A stretch of 64,000 nucleotides of DNA from Thiohalocapsa sp. (GCA_028277725.1 JANQFX010000051.1:62001-126000), one strand, 5' to 3'. Numbered from the stretch's first letter, positions 49,913-59,477 are shown. The notes: generated by a model from the letters alone, not told the origin. Program-made: numbers and translations.

Positions 49913-51497
49913 CGGCCTTCCTCCAGTCCCGGCCGGCAGGGATGCCCAGCTTGGACAGACGGTATCTCAAGGTGTTGGGATTGACGCCAAGCCGCTCGGC
50001 AGCACCTCCGGGTCCGTGTAGCTTTCCCTCGGTCATGGCGAGAACACGCCGCAGGTGATCCGCAACGGCGCGATCGAGGTTCATGTCCCGGCGATCCGCA
50101 TCGTGCCTGGGCGTCCGTGCTGTTCCAGAGCCAGCACTTGCTCCCGTGTCCGCGCCGGTCGGTGAGCCCAAACCGCTAAAGCGGAGGGGACCGTCGGGAT
50201 TGAGGATCATCGCCCGCTCGATGACGTTCTCCAGCTCCCTGACATTGCCGGGCCAGTCATAGGCCATGAGCTGGCCGATGGCCTCCTCGGCCAGCGTGGG
50301 CATCTGTGCGAGCTTCAGCTCTCCGGTCTTGCGTTTGATGAAGAACCGCACCAGTGCGGGGAGATCTCCGGCGCGATCGCGAAGCGGCGGCACGGCTATG
50401 GGCACGACCGCCAGGCGGAACAGCAGGTCTTCTCGGAAGCCTCCCTCCGCGACCATCCGCGGGAGGTCGCGATTGGTGGCGGCAATGATCCGGATATCGA
50501 CGGGAATCCGCTCCGTTCCGCCGACCCGCTCGATCTCGCGATTCTGCAGCACGCGCAACAATCGCACCTGTGCCTCCAGCGGCATCTCGCCGATCTCATC
50601 AAGCAGAATAGTGCCCTTGTGGGCGCGCTCGAAACGCCCGAGCCTCCGCGCCAGCGCGCCGGTAAAGGCGCCCTTCTCATGCCCAAAGAGCTCCGAATCC
50701 AGCAGGGCGGCCGGGATAGCGCCACAGTTGACCGGAACGAAGGGACCGCCCGACCGCCGTGATGCAAGATGGATCGCACTGGCGATCAAATCCTTGCCGA
50801 CCCCGGTCTCGCCGGTGATCAGGACCGGAGTCTCTGTCGCGGCCACCTGCCGAACCTGCCTGATGACCTCGCGCAGACCGAAATCCGCCCCGACGATCTG
50901 CTCGCCAACGCTCTGCCGCAGTGCGCGGTGCAGCTCCTGGTTCTCCTCGGCGAGCCGGTTCTTGAGCGATATGGCTTGCTCGTGCTGGAGCGCATTGGAC
51001 ATGGCGACGAAGAAGGGTTCCTTCAGCGTCGCGAAGAGCCGGGCATGCGAATCGTCGAAGCGGTCTTCGCCCTCGGCAATCGCGCCAAGTGCGCCGACCA
51101 GCCGTCCACCGACAATCAGCGGCAGTCCCATGTAAGACGACAGCGGGGCCCCGATGGCTTGGAGAACATGGAGCGAGAGGGGATCCTGCGACGGTCGGTT
51201 CAAGATCACCACCGGCGGAGCAGCGCCAGCCAAATGCTGCCGCTCGATCTCCCGGAGCGTCTCCCTGAAAGACGCGGGGAGGGGTATTCGCAGACCCGTC
51301 TTCAGCCCGGTCGTGGCACTCGCCTCGGCGACGATTTCGATCCCCTCCAGGTCTTCTGAGTGACGCTCGAGAAAGATCTGATCGATGGGCATGTGTCGGG
51401 CGAAGTAGGCATGACAGGCATGCAATGCCTCACCGATATCCAGACTGCTGCAAATCCTGAGCGTGGCCTCCCGAAAGAAGGCATTCTCGCCGACCAT
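49899..51497 (-). CDS. sigma-54-dependent activator (GAF-AAA+-Fis), first of tandem pair
   Basis: 532 aa from the ATG giving MVGENAFFREATLRICSS (AGGAGA upstream); the ORF track adds 25 codons. GAF-like sensor, then AAA+ with TGETGVGKDLIASAI, GAFTGA, GTILLDEIGEM and the Fis-type end MTEGKLHGPGGAAERLGVNPNTLRYRLSKLGI. The two tandem genes are paralogues, near-identical through GADFGLREV and LLRVLQNREIERVGG but different in the sensor. It is divergent from the efflux genes and their sigma-54-type promoter. Confidence 0.93.
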   Translation of the reverse strand: MVGENAFFREATLRICSSLDIGEALHACHAYFARHMPIDQIFLERHSEDLEGIEIVAEASATTGLKTGLRIPLPASFRETLREIERQHLAGAAPPVVILNRPSQDPLSLHVLQAIGAPLSSYMGLPLIVGGRLVGALGAIAEGEDRFDDSHARLFATLKEPFFVAMSNALQHEQAISLKNRLAEENQELHRALRQSVGEQIVGADFGLREVIRQVRQVAATETPVLITGETGVGKDLIASAIHLASRRSGGPFVPVNCGAIPAALLDSELFGHEKGAFTGALARRLGRFERAHKGTILLDEIGEMPLEAQVRLLRVLQNREIERVGGTERIPVDIRIIAATNRDLPRMVAEGGFREDLLFRLAVVPIAVPPLRDRAGDLPALVRFFIKRKTGELKLAQMPTLAEEAIGQLMAYDWPGNVRELENVIERAMILNPDGPLRFSGLGSPTGADTGASAGSGTARTPRHDADRRDMNLDRAVADHLRRVLAMTEGKLHGPGGAAERLGVNPNTLRYRLSKLGIPAGRDWRKADARS

Positions 51498-51555
51498 GGG
51501 ACTCTCTCCTGGTTGGCGGTCCCGGCCGCCGCTGTCCGCCATCGTCAAATCTCGT

Positions 51556-51636
51556 AATTGTCCGCCAAACAACTACATATCACAAACTCCAATTGTCAAT
51601 TGTCGTGAAAAGCAAACGGCGAAAGATCACATATCA
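51556..51636. promoter_or_regulatory. repeat cluster, candidate activator binding sites (UAS)
   Basis: AATTGTC occurs at 51556, 51591 and 51598 (the last two in tandem), and ACATATCA at 51575 and 51629. The stretch is much more A/T-rich than neighbouring DNA. It lies 25-105 bp upstream of the sigma-54-type promoter and beside the activator gene start, so it may bind one or both activators or IHF. Confidence 0.4.
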
Positions 51637-51660
51637 TTGATTTTAAAGAGATAAAGGAGG

Positions 51661-51676
51661 TGGCACGATACTCGCA
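51661..51676 (+). promoter_or_regulatory. sigma-54 (-24/-12) promoter for the 90-aa protein/efflux operon
   Basis: TGGCACG-ATAC-TCGCA matches the consensus TGGCACG-N4-TTGCA with one mismatch, and the GG and GC are exactly 10 nt apart. It points toward the 90-aa gene 120 bp downstream. Two GAFTGA activators are encoded divergently next to it and rpoN is in this window. Confidence 0.75.
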
Positions 51677-51795
51677 CTGGATGAGGCAAGAACCGGCGAC
51701 CAAGCACCTGCACGGCGAGGTTGGGCCATCGTCGCGATCAGTCGGCACCCTGGCGTTGCGGACGTCGTGTACGAGAAGCCCTCGGGAAGGAGCAG

Positions 51796-52068
51796 ATGTC
51801 ACAGCTCGAGATCATTCACCTGCGTGCATCAGGCGAGCCGATCGAGGCCATTGCGGAGCGAATCAAGGAATCCAGCGCGTCTGTGCAGCAGGATGTCGAT
51901 GTCATCGTGGTCTATCGCCAAGTCGGCCTGGACACGGATCTCGCCTTGCATCTGCATCACCGCACTCTGATGCCGGGTGAGGGTGCAAGCCCGAGCGGCT
52001 TGCGACTCGCCGCGGCGCTCAGCGGCTACGGCTTGGTAGAGCATACAGTCTGGAAGGAGCTGGCATGA
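51796..52068 (+). CDS. 90-aa protein of unknown function, first gene of a sigma-54-type operon
   Basis: MSQLEIIHLRASGEPIEAIAERIKESSASVQQDVDVIVVYRQVGLDTDLALHLHHRTLMPGEG and onward. It is soluble, without signal peptide or Cys. The beta-alpha-beta start and the DVDVIVVYRQVGLDTDLALHLHH strand-loop look like a small ferredoxin-like or ABM-type fold, but I cannot name the family. AAGGAG precedes the ATG. It is followed after 76 bp by the RND adaptor gene. Confidence 0.75.
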   Translation: MSQLEIIHLRASGEPIEAIAERIKESSASVQQDVDVIVVYRQVGLDTDLALHLHHRTLMPGEGASPSGLRLAAALSGYGLVEHTVWKELA

Positions 52069-52144
52069 AGGCGACCTCAAACAGCAATGGACGACTGATG
52101 ACGATCCCATCGGAAGTCCGTCTTTGTCCCGTCGAGGACTGAAC

Positions 52145-53275
52145 ATGCTACGCAAACTACTGATTACAGCCATCGCCGTTGCCATCCTCGTCGGCTCTAT
52201 CGTCTACGCCAAGCTGGGGCAGTTCTCGGCCATGGGAGAGGCGGCCGAGGCCATGGTGGTGCCCCCTGAGACGGTCACCGCGGTGACCGTGGACAAGGCG
52301 CTCTGGGAGCAATCCATCGCTGCCGTCGGCACCCTCGAGCCCGTTCAAGGGGTGACGGTCAGCACCGAGGTCGGAGGACGCGTGACCAGGATCGACTTCA
52401 CCTCCGGCGAGGCAGTGGATGCAGGCGATATCCTGTTGCAAATGGACACCGCCAGCGAGGAGGCCCAGCTCGCCTCCGCGGAGGCGTCCGCCGCCTTGGC
52501 GCAGGCCGATCTGACCCGGGTCCGAGCCATGGGGGAGCGAAAGCTCTCCTCCCAGGATGCCCTCGACGCCGCGGAAGCCAAGGCCAAGGAGACCCTGGCC
52601 CAGGTCGGCAACATGCGTGCGCTGATCGCCAAGAAGACGATCCGCGCCCCCTTCAGCGGTCGCCTCGGGCTGCGATTGGTCAATCTGGGTCAGGTACTTC
52701 AGGCCGGCGATCGAATCGTCTCCCTGCATACTCTGGATCCAATCTACATGGATTTCTCGATCCCACAGCAACGGCTCGGCGATCTGGGTCGCGATATCGG
52801 TGTGCGTGTGTTCGCCGACGTCGCGCCCGCAGAGACCTTCACCGGAAAGATCCTCGCCGTCGATCCGGAGGTCGATGCCAGGACTCGCAGTGTCCGCGTG
52901 CGCGCCCAGATCGCCAATCCCGGCGAGCAGCTGCAGGCCGGCATGTTTGCCAGGGTCGAGGTGGTGTTGCCGGACCAACAGCCTGTCCTGCCGATTCCCG
53001 CCACGGCGGTGCTTTATGCACCCTATGGGGACTCGGTGTTCGTGATCGAAGAGCAGGAGGTCGAGCAGACCGGCGAGATCGGACAGGTGCTGCGTCAGCA
53101 ATTCGTTCGCCTCGGGCGGTCGCACGGCGACTTTGTCGATGTGATCGATGGACTGGATGCGGGCGAGGTGGTCGTGACCAGCGGCGCGTTCAAGCTGCGC
53201 AGCGGTACGCCGGTCGTCATCGACAATAGGCTGGCTCCCAAAGCCAGTCTCGAGCCGAATCCCAGCGACTCCTGA
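52145..53275 (+). CDS. RND efflux periplasmic adaptor (membrane fusion protein)
   Basis: 376 aa. N-terminal membrane anchor (LLITAIAVAILVGSIVYAK), lipoyl halves (VTVSTEVGGRVTRIDFTSGEAVDAGDILLQMD and TIRAPFSGRLGLRLVNLGQVLQAGDRIVSL) around a helical hairpin, then beta-barrel (FTGKILAVDPEVDARTRSVRVRAQIANPGEQLQAGMFARVEVVLP) and MP domains. It is anchored by a helix rather than a lipid. GAGG precedes the ATG at 52145. No outer-membrane TolC-type gene is present locally, so it probably uses one encoded elsewhere. Confidence 0.93.
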   Translation: MLRKLLITAIAVAILVGSIVYAKLGQFSAMGEAAEAMVVPPETVTAVTVDKALWEQSIAAVGTLEPVQGVTVSTEVGGRVTRIDFTSGEAVDAGDILLQMDTASEEAQLASAEASAALAQADLTRVRAMGERKLSSQDALDAAEAKAKETLAQVGNMRALIAKKTIRAPFSGRLGLRLVNLGQVLQAGDRIVSLHTLDPIYMDFSIPQQRLGDLGRDIGVRVFADVAPAETFTGKILAVDPEVDARTRSVRVRAQIANPGEQLQAGMFARVEVVLPDQQPVLPIPATAVLYAPYGDSVFVIEEQEVEQTGEIGQVLRQQFVRLGRSHGDFVDVIDGLDAGEVVVTSGAFKLRSGTPVVIDNRLAPKASLEPNPSDS

Positions 53276-53339
53276 CCCACAGTCTTCCGGTCAATCCGGA
53301 GCGATCCATTTCCGTTGCCCAGGGCGAAGGCGCACCATA

Positions 53340-56300
53340 GTGAAAAGCTTCACGGATCTGTTCATCCACCGGCCAGTGCTGGCCATCGTGGTCAATCTGC
53401 TGATCGTCATCGCGGGGCTCAACGCATGGAATACGCTGAGCGTGCGCCAGTACCCGGTGAGCGAGAACGCCTCGGTGCAGATCTCGACCGTCTATGTCGG
53501 CGCCAGCGCGGAGCTGGTGCGGGGCTTCATCACGACCCCGCTGGAGCGCGCCATTGGCGCGGCCGAAGGCATCGATTACATCGAATCCAAGAGCCTGCAG
53601 GGAATCTCCATCATCACCGCCCGGCTGAAGCTCAATTACGATTCGACCAAGGCCCTCACGGACATCTCCTCCAAGGTCGACCAGGTGCGCAACGACTTGC
53701 CGGTGGAGGCCCAGGTGCCTGCCATCAGCGTGCTCTCTGCCGACTCGGAGTTCGCCGCGGCCTATCTCAGCTTCGCCTCGGATATTCTCTCGCCGGAGCA
53801 GATCACCGACTATCTGACCCGGGTGGTGCAGCCACGGCTGGCGGCGGTCGCGGGTGTGCAGCGCATCGAGATCTTCGGCGCGCGCACCTTCGCGATGCGC
53901 ATCTGGCTCAAGCCCGAGCGCATGGCCGCGCTCGGTATCAGCCCCGCGCAGGTCCGTGACGCGCTGGCCGCGAACAACTATTTGGCCGCCATCGGCAGCA
54001 CGAAGGGCGCCCTGGTACAGAAGACCCTGGCGGCAAACACCGACCTGCGCAGCGCGGAGGATTTTCGCCGCCTGGTGATCTACCAGCAGGGAGACGCCAT
54101 CGTGCGTCTGGAGGACGTCGCCGATGTCGAGCTGGGTGCCGAGGACTACGACACCCTAGTGCGGTATTCGGGGCAGACCGCGGTCTTCGCCGGCGTTTTT
54201 CCGCAGCCCAATGCCAACATCATTGAGGTGATGCGCGGCGTGAGCGCAGAGCTGTCCCAGCTAAAGCAGGACATGCCGGCCGGCCTGGACGCCAGCATCG
54301 GCTACGATGCCTCCGAGTACGTCCGCGATGCCATCCACGAGGTGACGATCACTCTGAGCGAGACACTGCTGATCGTGATCGTCGTGATCTTCCTGTTCCT
54401 CGGCTCGGTGCGCTCGGTGCTGGTGCCCGTGCTAGCCATTCCAGTGTCGCTGATCGGCGGCATCTTCCTGATGCAGCTGTTCGGCTTCACGCTGAACCTG
54501 CTGACACTGCTGGCCATCGTGCTCTCGGTCGGTCTGGTCGTCGACGATGCCATCGTGGTGGTCGAGAACGTCGAGCGCCACCTGCGCGAGGGGCGCACCC
54601 CGCGCGAGGCCGCGCTGATCGGTGCGCGCGAGCTGATCTCGCCGATTATCGCGATGACCGTCACGCTGGTCTCGGTCTATGTCCCCATCGGCTTACAGGG
54701 CGGCCTGACCGGGGCCCTGTTCCGCGAGTTCGCCTTCACCCTGGCCGGTGCCGTGACCATCTCCGGCGTGGTCGCGCTGACTCTATCGCCAACCATGTCG
54801 GCAAAGCTGTTGCGCAGTGCTCAAGAAGAGGAGCGGGGCTTGACCGGCTGGCTCAACCGGCGCTTCGACAACCTGCGCGAGTCCTATGGGCGCGCGCTCG
54901 GCGCGACGCTCGCCGCCCGCCCCGCCGTTTACCTGGTGTGGGTGGTGGTGAGTCTCTGCACCATCCCGATGTTCATGTTCTCGCCGAAGGAACTGGCTCC
55001 GACAGAGGACCAGAGCGTGCTATTCGGCATCATCAACGTGGCCGCCAACGCGACGACCGACTATAACGCCGTCTACGCTCATGCCGCCGAGCAGGTCATG
55101 CTCGATGTCCCGGAATCCGAGCTGACCTTCCAGCTGTTGTTCCCGCCTTCCATCGGCGCCACCGTCGGTGCCGACGGCTTCAGCGGCATGGTGGTCAAGC
55201 CCTGGGGCGAGCGTACCCGGACGGTCTCGCAGATGCTCCCTGGCGTGCAGGCGGAGGTTGGGAAGATCCCGGGCGTCCAAGTATTCATGACCACCCCGCC
55301 GGCCCTGCCGGGCGGCAGCAATTTCCCCATCGAGTTCCTGATCACCTCGACCGGCGATGTCGAGCGCCTGCTCGAGCTGGCCAAAGAGCTGCAGAACCGC
55401 GCCGCGGAGAGCGGGTTGTTCTTCTTTCCGCCCGACATCGACTTGAAGCTGGATCAACCCCAGGCCAACTTGGTCTTCGATCGGGACAAGGTCGCCGCGC
55501 TCGGGCTGAACCTCGCCCAGGTCGGCACCGACCTCGCCGTGGCCACCGGAGGCGACTTCGTCAACCGCTTCAACATGGCCGACCGGAGCTACAAGGTGAT
55601 CCCGATGATCAAGCGCGCGGATCGGCTCACCAGCGAGCAGCTTGGCGAGATCCATCTCGCCGGGCCGAACGGCCAGATGGTGCCGCTCTCGGCGGTCGCG
55701 CACATCGAGCATGATGTGGTGGCGCGCTCGCTTAATCGCTTCCAGCAGCTCAACGCGGTCAAGCTCTCGGGCATGAGCGCCCGCACCCTGGACGAGGCGC
55801 TGCGCTTCCTCGAGGAGACCGCGCGGGAGATCCTGCCCCCTGGCTACGGCGTCGACTACACCGGCGAGTCGCGCCAGCTGCGCACCGAGGGCAACAAGTT
55901 CCTGCCCGCCTTCTCGCTGGCGGTGCTGATGATCTACCTGGTCCTGTCCGTGCAGTTCAATTCCTTCCGCGATCCCATCGTCATCCTGGCCGGTTCGGTG
56001 CCATTGGCCCTGTTCGGCGCGCTTCTGTTCACCGTCCTCAAGATGCCCGACCCGAATATGCCGCACTGGACCAACGGCTGGACCACGACCATGAACATCT
56101 ACGCCGAGGTCGGTCTGGTCACCCTGGTCGGGCTGATCGCTAAGAACGGCATCCTGATCGTCGAATTCGCCGGCAAGCTCCAGCAACAGGGCTTGAGCAA
56201 GCTCGATGCCGTGCATCAGGCGGCGATGATCCGGCTACGCCCGATCCTGATGACCAGTGTGGCGACCATCGCCGGTCATCTACCCTTGGTCCTAGTCACG

Positions 56301-56474
56301 GGTGCCGGGGCCGCGGCACGCAACTCCATCGGCCTGGTGCTGGTCGGCGGCATGGCCATTGGGACGCTCTTTACCCTGTTCGTGGTGCCCTCCGTCTATG
56401 TGCTGCTGGCCAAGGACAGGAGCCGGGAGTCATCTCGTGACCTCTCTGACCAGAAGGCGGTGATGCCTGGTTAG
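53340..56474 (+). CDS. RND (HAE1-type) multidrug efflux transporter
   Basis: 1044 aa, full-length inner-membrane pump with a GTG start. It opens FTDLFIHRPVLAIVVNLLIVIAGLNAW. Proton-relay region LSVGLVVDDAIVVVENVERHL carries the paired Asp, and TM10 includes VGLIAKNGILIVEF with the conserved Lys. Two large periplasmic loops (about residues 40-330 and 550-865) are typical of AcrB/MexF relatives. It is 64 bp after the adaptor. Substrates cannot be read from the sequence. Confidence 0.95.
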   Translation: MKSFTDLFIHRPVLAIVVNLLIVIAGLNAWNTLSVRQYPVSENASVQISTVYVGASAELVRGFITTPLERAIGAAEGIDYIESKSLQGISIITARLKLNYDSTKALTDISSKVDQVRNDLPVEAQVPAISVLSADSEFAAAYLSFASDILSPEQITDYLTRVVQPRLAAVAGVQRIEIFGARTFAMRIWLKPERMAALGISPAQVRDALAANNYLAAIGSTKGALVQKTLAANTDLRSAEDFRRLVIYQQGDAIVRLEDVADVELGAEDYDTLVRYSGQTAVFAGVFPQPNANIIEVMRGVSAELSQLKQDMPAGLDASIGYDASEYVRDAIHEVTITLSETLLIVIVVIFLFLGSVRSVLVPVLAIPVSLIGGIFLMQLFGFTLNLLTLLAIVLSVGLVVDDAIVVVENVERHLREGRTPREAALIGARELISPIIAMTVTLVSVYVPIGLQGGLTGALFREFAFTLAGAVTISGVVALTLSPTMSAKLLRSAQEEERGLTGWLNRRFDNLRESYGRALGATLAARPAVYLVWVVVSLCTIPMFMFSPKELAPTEDQSVLFGIINVAANATTDYNAVYAHAAEQVMLDVPESELTFQLLFPPSIGATVGADGFSGMVVKPWGERTRTVSQMLPGVQAEVGKIPGVQVFMTTPPALPGGSNFPIEFLITSTGDVERLLELAKELQNRAAESGLFFFPPDIDLKLDQPQANLVFDRDKVAALGLNLAQVGTDLAVATGGDFVNRFNMADRSYKVIPMIKRADRLTSEQLGEIHLAGPNGQMVPLSAVAHIEHDVVARSLNRFQQLNAVKLSGMSARTLDEALRFLEETAREILPPGYGVDYTGESRQLRTEGNKFLPAFSLAVLMIYLVLSVQFNSFRDPIVILAGSVPLALFGALLFTVLKMPDPNMPHWTNGWTTTMNIYAEVGLVTLVGLIAKNGILIVEFAGKLQQQGLSKLDAVHQAAMIRLRPILMTSVATIAGHLPLVLVTGAGAAARNSIGLVLVGGMAIGTLFTLFVVPSVYVLLAKDRSRESSRDLSDQKAVMPG

Positions 56475-56676
56475 GCCTTTGCTCCTCTCTGCCGCCTCCA
56501 CGCTGAGCGCCGAGGATCGCGTACACAGCAAGAGCGCCCGCAAGGCCGTTCCAAGTAGAGGTCGCCGTGTCGCGGCGGATCAGCAGAGCGGGAAGTCGAA
56601 CGATCTGCTAGACGACAGGATGCCGCGGCGGCGGCCCGCAACCGGGCTCCGGCCTCGGTAGTTCGGTGCCGATCCG

Positions 56677-58704
56677 TCAGTCATCCTTGAACAGCTTGGA
56701 CTTGTCGACCAGGTCGGTGTGGGCGCGCTTGAAGCAGGTCCAGGTGCCGGAGGACTTGTCGTAGACCGAGTTGACGAAGCACTTCCAGTGTTCCTCGTCG
56801 ATGCGGTTGTGGTCCATCCGGTAGTAGAAGCCGGGGTAGCGGGTCTCCTCGCGAAACCGCACGTGCATCAGGTGGGCCTCGGCGGTGAGGATGCGGTGGT
56901 GGTGCTCCCAACAGCGCAACAACTCGTGCAGGTCCTTGGCGCGTACCCGGTGCGCATCCTGCTTCAGGACCTCCAGCTTCTGCTCGGCGACCGCCAGCAT
57001 GTGGCCATTGGTCTGATAGAGCGTGGATACGCCGCCGACGTACTCGTCCATGATCTTCTGTAGCCGCAGCAGCAGCATGTCCGGCGTGATGGTCTCCGGG
57101 TTGATGCTGCTGTCGGTGGTTTGGTCTCGATGTGCCAGGTGGTTGCGCATGGGCCGGTAGAGCTCCTCCGCCAATTGCGCCGCCGGCGTGTCCGGGGTGG
57201 GGTGCAGGTCGGGGTGGTCCAGGCAGTACTTGACCATGGCCTTGGCGGCGATGCGGCCCTCGGCGTGGGAGCCGGCCGCGTACTTGTGTCCGCTGGCACC
57301 CACGCCGTCGCCGGCCGTGAACAGGCCGCGCACGGTGGTCATGCCGCGGTAGCCCCAGCTCCAGCCCTCGGGCAGGTGGGACGGCACCCGGTCCCGGTCG
57401 TCGTGGTCCTCGTCGGTAGGCGCACCGAGATCCTCCGGGCCCGAGGTCCAGAGTCCGCAGCAGCCGACGTCCGAGCCCAGCAGCGAGGGCTCCGCGGGCA
57501 TCAGTTCCGCGAGTCGCTTTTCGGGCTCGATGTTCTCGCCCGCCCAGACGCCGGCCTGGCCGACGCAGGCGTGGAGGAATTCCTGCCAGACGCCGGCCTC
57601 CAGTTGCTTGATTTCTTTTGGCGTCAGGCTCTCGGCGAGCTTGCCCAGGGCGGCCACGGTGTTCATGTAGATCGGCCCGCGGCCCTCGCGCAGCTCCTGT
57701 AGCAGCAGGTGGCTGCGCAGGCAGGGCGGGGGCACCCGGCTCTGCCCGTAGGGCGCGTAGGCCTCGAGGATGGCCCGGTTGGTGCTCAGGAAGGTGTCGC
57801 CATCGCAGTTGACGAAGGTCGCCTCGAAGCGCCGTCGCCAGGCGCTCACCGGGCCGTACCCATCCTTGAAACGAATCGGGACCACGCGCGACTCCATCAT
57901 GGTCAGCTCGGCGCCGACCTCGGCGGCCATGGCGTAGGTGGACGCGGCGCTCCAGCCGGGGGACCAGCCACTGCCGGCGGCTTCGCCGACGGCGCGGGGG
58001 CGGAACAGGCCCGCACCGCCACCGGTCGCCAGCAGGCAGGCCTTGCAGCGGTAGACGTAGACGCGGTGCTCCCGCAGCGAGAAGCCGACGGCACCGGCGA
58101 TCCTCCCCGGTTCATCGGCGTCGGCGAGGAGTTTGACGATGCAGACGTGCTCCTGGACCCGCTCGGAGCCGAGCGCCCGGCGTGCCGCGTCGGCGACGAT
58201 CGGCTTCAGGGATTCGCCGTGCACGATGATGCCCCAATGGCCGGAGCGCAGCGGGGCGCCGCCTTCCGCCAGCGTTTTGTCTTCGTCGCCGGGGCGCTTG
58301 ACGACGGGCAAGCCCCAGGCCTCGAACAGGTGTACGGAGTCGTCCAGATGCCGGCCCAGGTCGTAGGCGAGGTCGTCGCGGGTGATGCCCATGAGCGCGT
58401 GGGAGACCATGCGCGCGTAGTCGGCCGGGTCCTGCCCGCCGAGATAGGCGTCGATGGACGAGAGGCCCTGGGCGACGGCGCCGGAGCGGACCAGCGCGGC
58501 CTTGTCCACCAGCTTGATGTCCAGTTCGATGCCCTGTTCTTTGGCGGCCTCGATCCAGGGGACGACTTCATAGGCCGCACCACAGGCGGCCATGCCGCCG
58601 CCGATGATGAGGATGTCGAGTTGCTCCTCCAGAACCTCGGGGGTAGCGTCGGTGTCGGCCCCCGCCTGCTGCTCCGTCTCGGAGTTGCCCAATGGACCTG
58701 CCAT
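56677..58704 (-). CDS. aprA: AprA, adenylylsulfate reductase alpha subunit
   Basis: 675 aa FAD protein of the fumarate reductase/succinate dehydrogenase flavoprotein fold. It starts QLDILIIGGGMAACGAAYEVVPWIEAAKEQGIELDIKLVDKAALVRSGAVAQGLSSIDAYLG, the diagnostic AprA N-terminus. Later motifs are GHWGIIVHGESLKPIVADAA, RVPPPCLRSHLLLQE, GLFTAGDGVGASGHKYAAGSHAEGRIAAKAMV and HHRILTAEAHLMHVRFREETRYPGFYYRMDH. In sulfur oxidisers AprBA runs in reverse, oxidising sulfite with AMP to APS. No sat, aprM or qmo gene is nearby. Confidence 0.97.
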   Translation of the reverse strand: MAGPLGNSETEQQAGADTDATPEVLEEQLDILIIGGGMAACGAAYEVVPWIEAAKEQGIELDIKLVDKAALVRSGAVAQGLSSIDAYLGGQDPADYARMVSHALMGITRDDLAYDLGRHLDDSVHLFEAWGLPVVKRPGDEDKTLAEGGAPLRSGHWGIIVHGESLKPIVADAARRALGSERVQEHVCIVKLLADADEPGRIAGAVGFSLREHRVYVYRCKACLLATGGGAGLFRPRAVGEAAGSGWSPGWSAASTYAMAAEVGAELTMMESRVVPIRFKDGYGPVSAWRRRFEATFVNCDGDTFLSTNRAILEAYAPYGQSRVPPPCLRSHLLLQELREGRGPIYMNTVAALGKLAESLTPKEIKQLEAGVWQEFLHACVGQAGVWAGENIEPEKRLAELMPAEPSLLGSDVGCCGLWTSGPEDLGAPTDEDHDDRDRVPSHLPEGWSWGYRGMTTVRGLFTAGDGVGASGHKYAAGSHAEGRIAAKAMVKYCLDHPDLHPTPDTPAAQLAEELYRPMRNHLAHRDQTTDSSINPETITPDMLLLRLQKIMDEYVGGVSTLYQTNGHMLAVAEQKLEVLKQDAHRVRAKDLHELLRCWEHHHRILTAEAHLMHVRFREETRYPGFYYRMDHNRIDEEHWKCFVNSVYDKSSGTWTCFKRAHTDLVDKSKLFKDD

Positions 58705-58790
58705 GGTGTCTGCCTCTGTGTCGGGGTGTGCCGATGCGTGGGGCGCTGCCTGGGTCGCGGCGCGCGGACGCTATCGGGGGCCGGTGCGGC

Positions 58791-59258
58791 CTAGATGTGG
58801 ATCAGTTCGGCGGGATCGCCGGGATTCGTTGGCTCGTCCTGGTCGAAAAAGCCGGGCTGGCCGATCCTGTCGAGCTTTGCCGCGGCCTTGCCGGCGTAAG
58901 GCTCGATGCTGTCCGCGGGTCGAGTGCGAACCGGGTACTCGAACCGATTCTGGTCGCCGTTGCGGAACTCGATGGTCCAGGCGATGAACGCATCGCCAAG
59001 CTCAGGCTGGACACGCGCACCCAGGGGAACCGCGTCGGCGGCGGCGCGGAACTCGATCGCCTGCTGCGGGCAGGCCTTCACGCAGGCGTAGCAGGCCCAG
59101 CACTGGGACGGCTCCCGGTTCCAGGCCTTTTTCGCCCAGCCCGTGGCGCTACCGTCCAGGTCGAGCGCCATCAAGTCGTGCGGGCAGATCGACACGCACG
59201 CGATGCGCTCGCGGCCGTCGCAGCCGTCGCAGGTCTCGGTCCGGACGAAGGTCGGCAT
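58791..59258 (-). CDS. aprB: AprB, adenylylsulfate reductase beta subunit
   Basis: 155 aa. It has two [4Fe-4S] sites: MPTFVRTETCDGCDGRERIACVSICPHDLM and EPSQCWACYACVKACPQQAIEFR. The C-terminal tail wraps AprA (EFRNGDQNRFEYPVRTRP ... PAELIHI). I start at MPTFVRTETC, which has AGGAGC upstream and is the family start; the ORF track adds 29 codons. It lies 86 bp upstream of aprA on the same strand. Confidence 0.96.
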   Translation of the reverse strand: MPTFVRTETCDGCDGRERIACVSICPHDLMALDLDGSATGWAKKAWNREPSQCWACYACVKACPQQAIEFRAAADAVPLGARVQPELGDAFIAWTIEFRNGDQNRFEYPVRTRPADSIEPYAGKAAAKLDRIGQPGFFDQDEPTNPGDPAELIHI

Positions 59259-59477
59259 GTCGGTGCGCTCCTGATGTTGCGCCGGCGGTTCCCGCTGCAC
59301 CTTGCTGTGGTCGGGCATGGCCGGAAAGCACGGTCGGTTGAGCATAGTCAGGGGCTGGAAAAACTGTCAAAGTCCGTGCTGACGCGCCGCGAACCGGTGG
59401 TCGGTGTTGTAGCGTCTCTCGCCGGAGCGCATGTCCACCCGCCTCCAGCCCACACCCTGCTCGCTCCCTGTCACCCG

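Noticed and set aside
55020-56216. 398-aa minus-strand ORF within the RND transporter gene
   Set aside because: Antisense to conserved transporter helices, with a Gly/Asp/His-rich shadow composition.
57709-58794. 361-aa plus-strand ORF opposite aprA
   Set aside because: Antisense shadow of a well-conserved enzyme gene.
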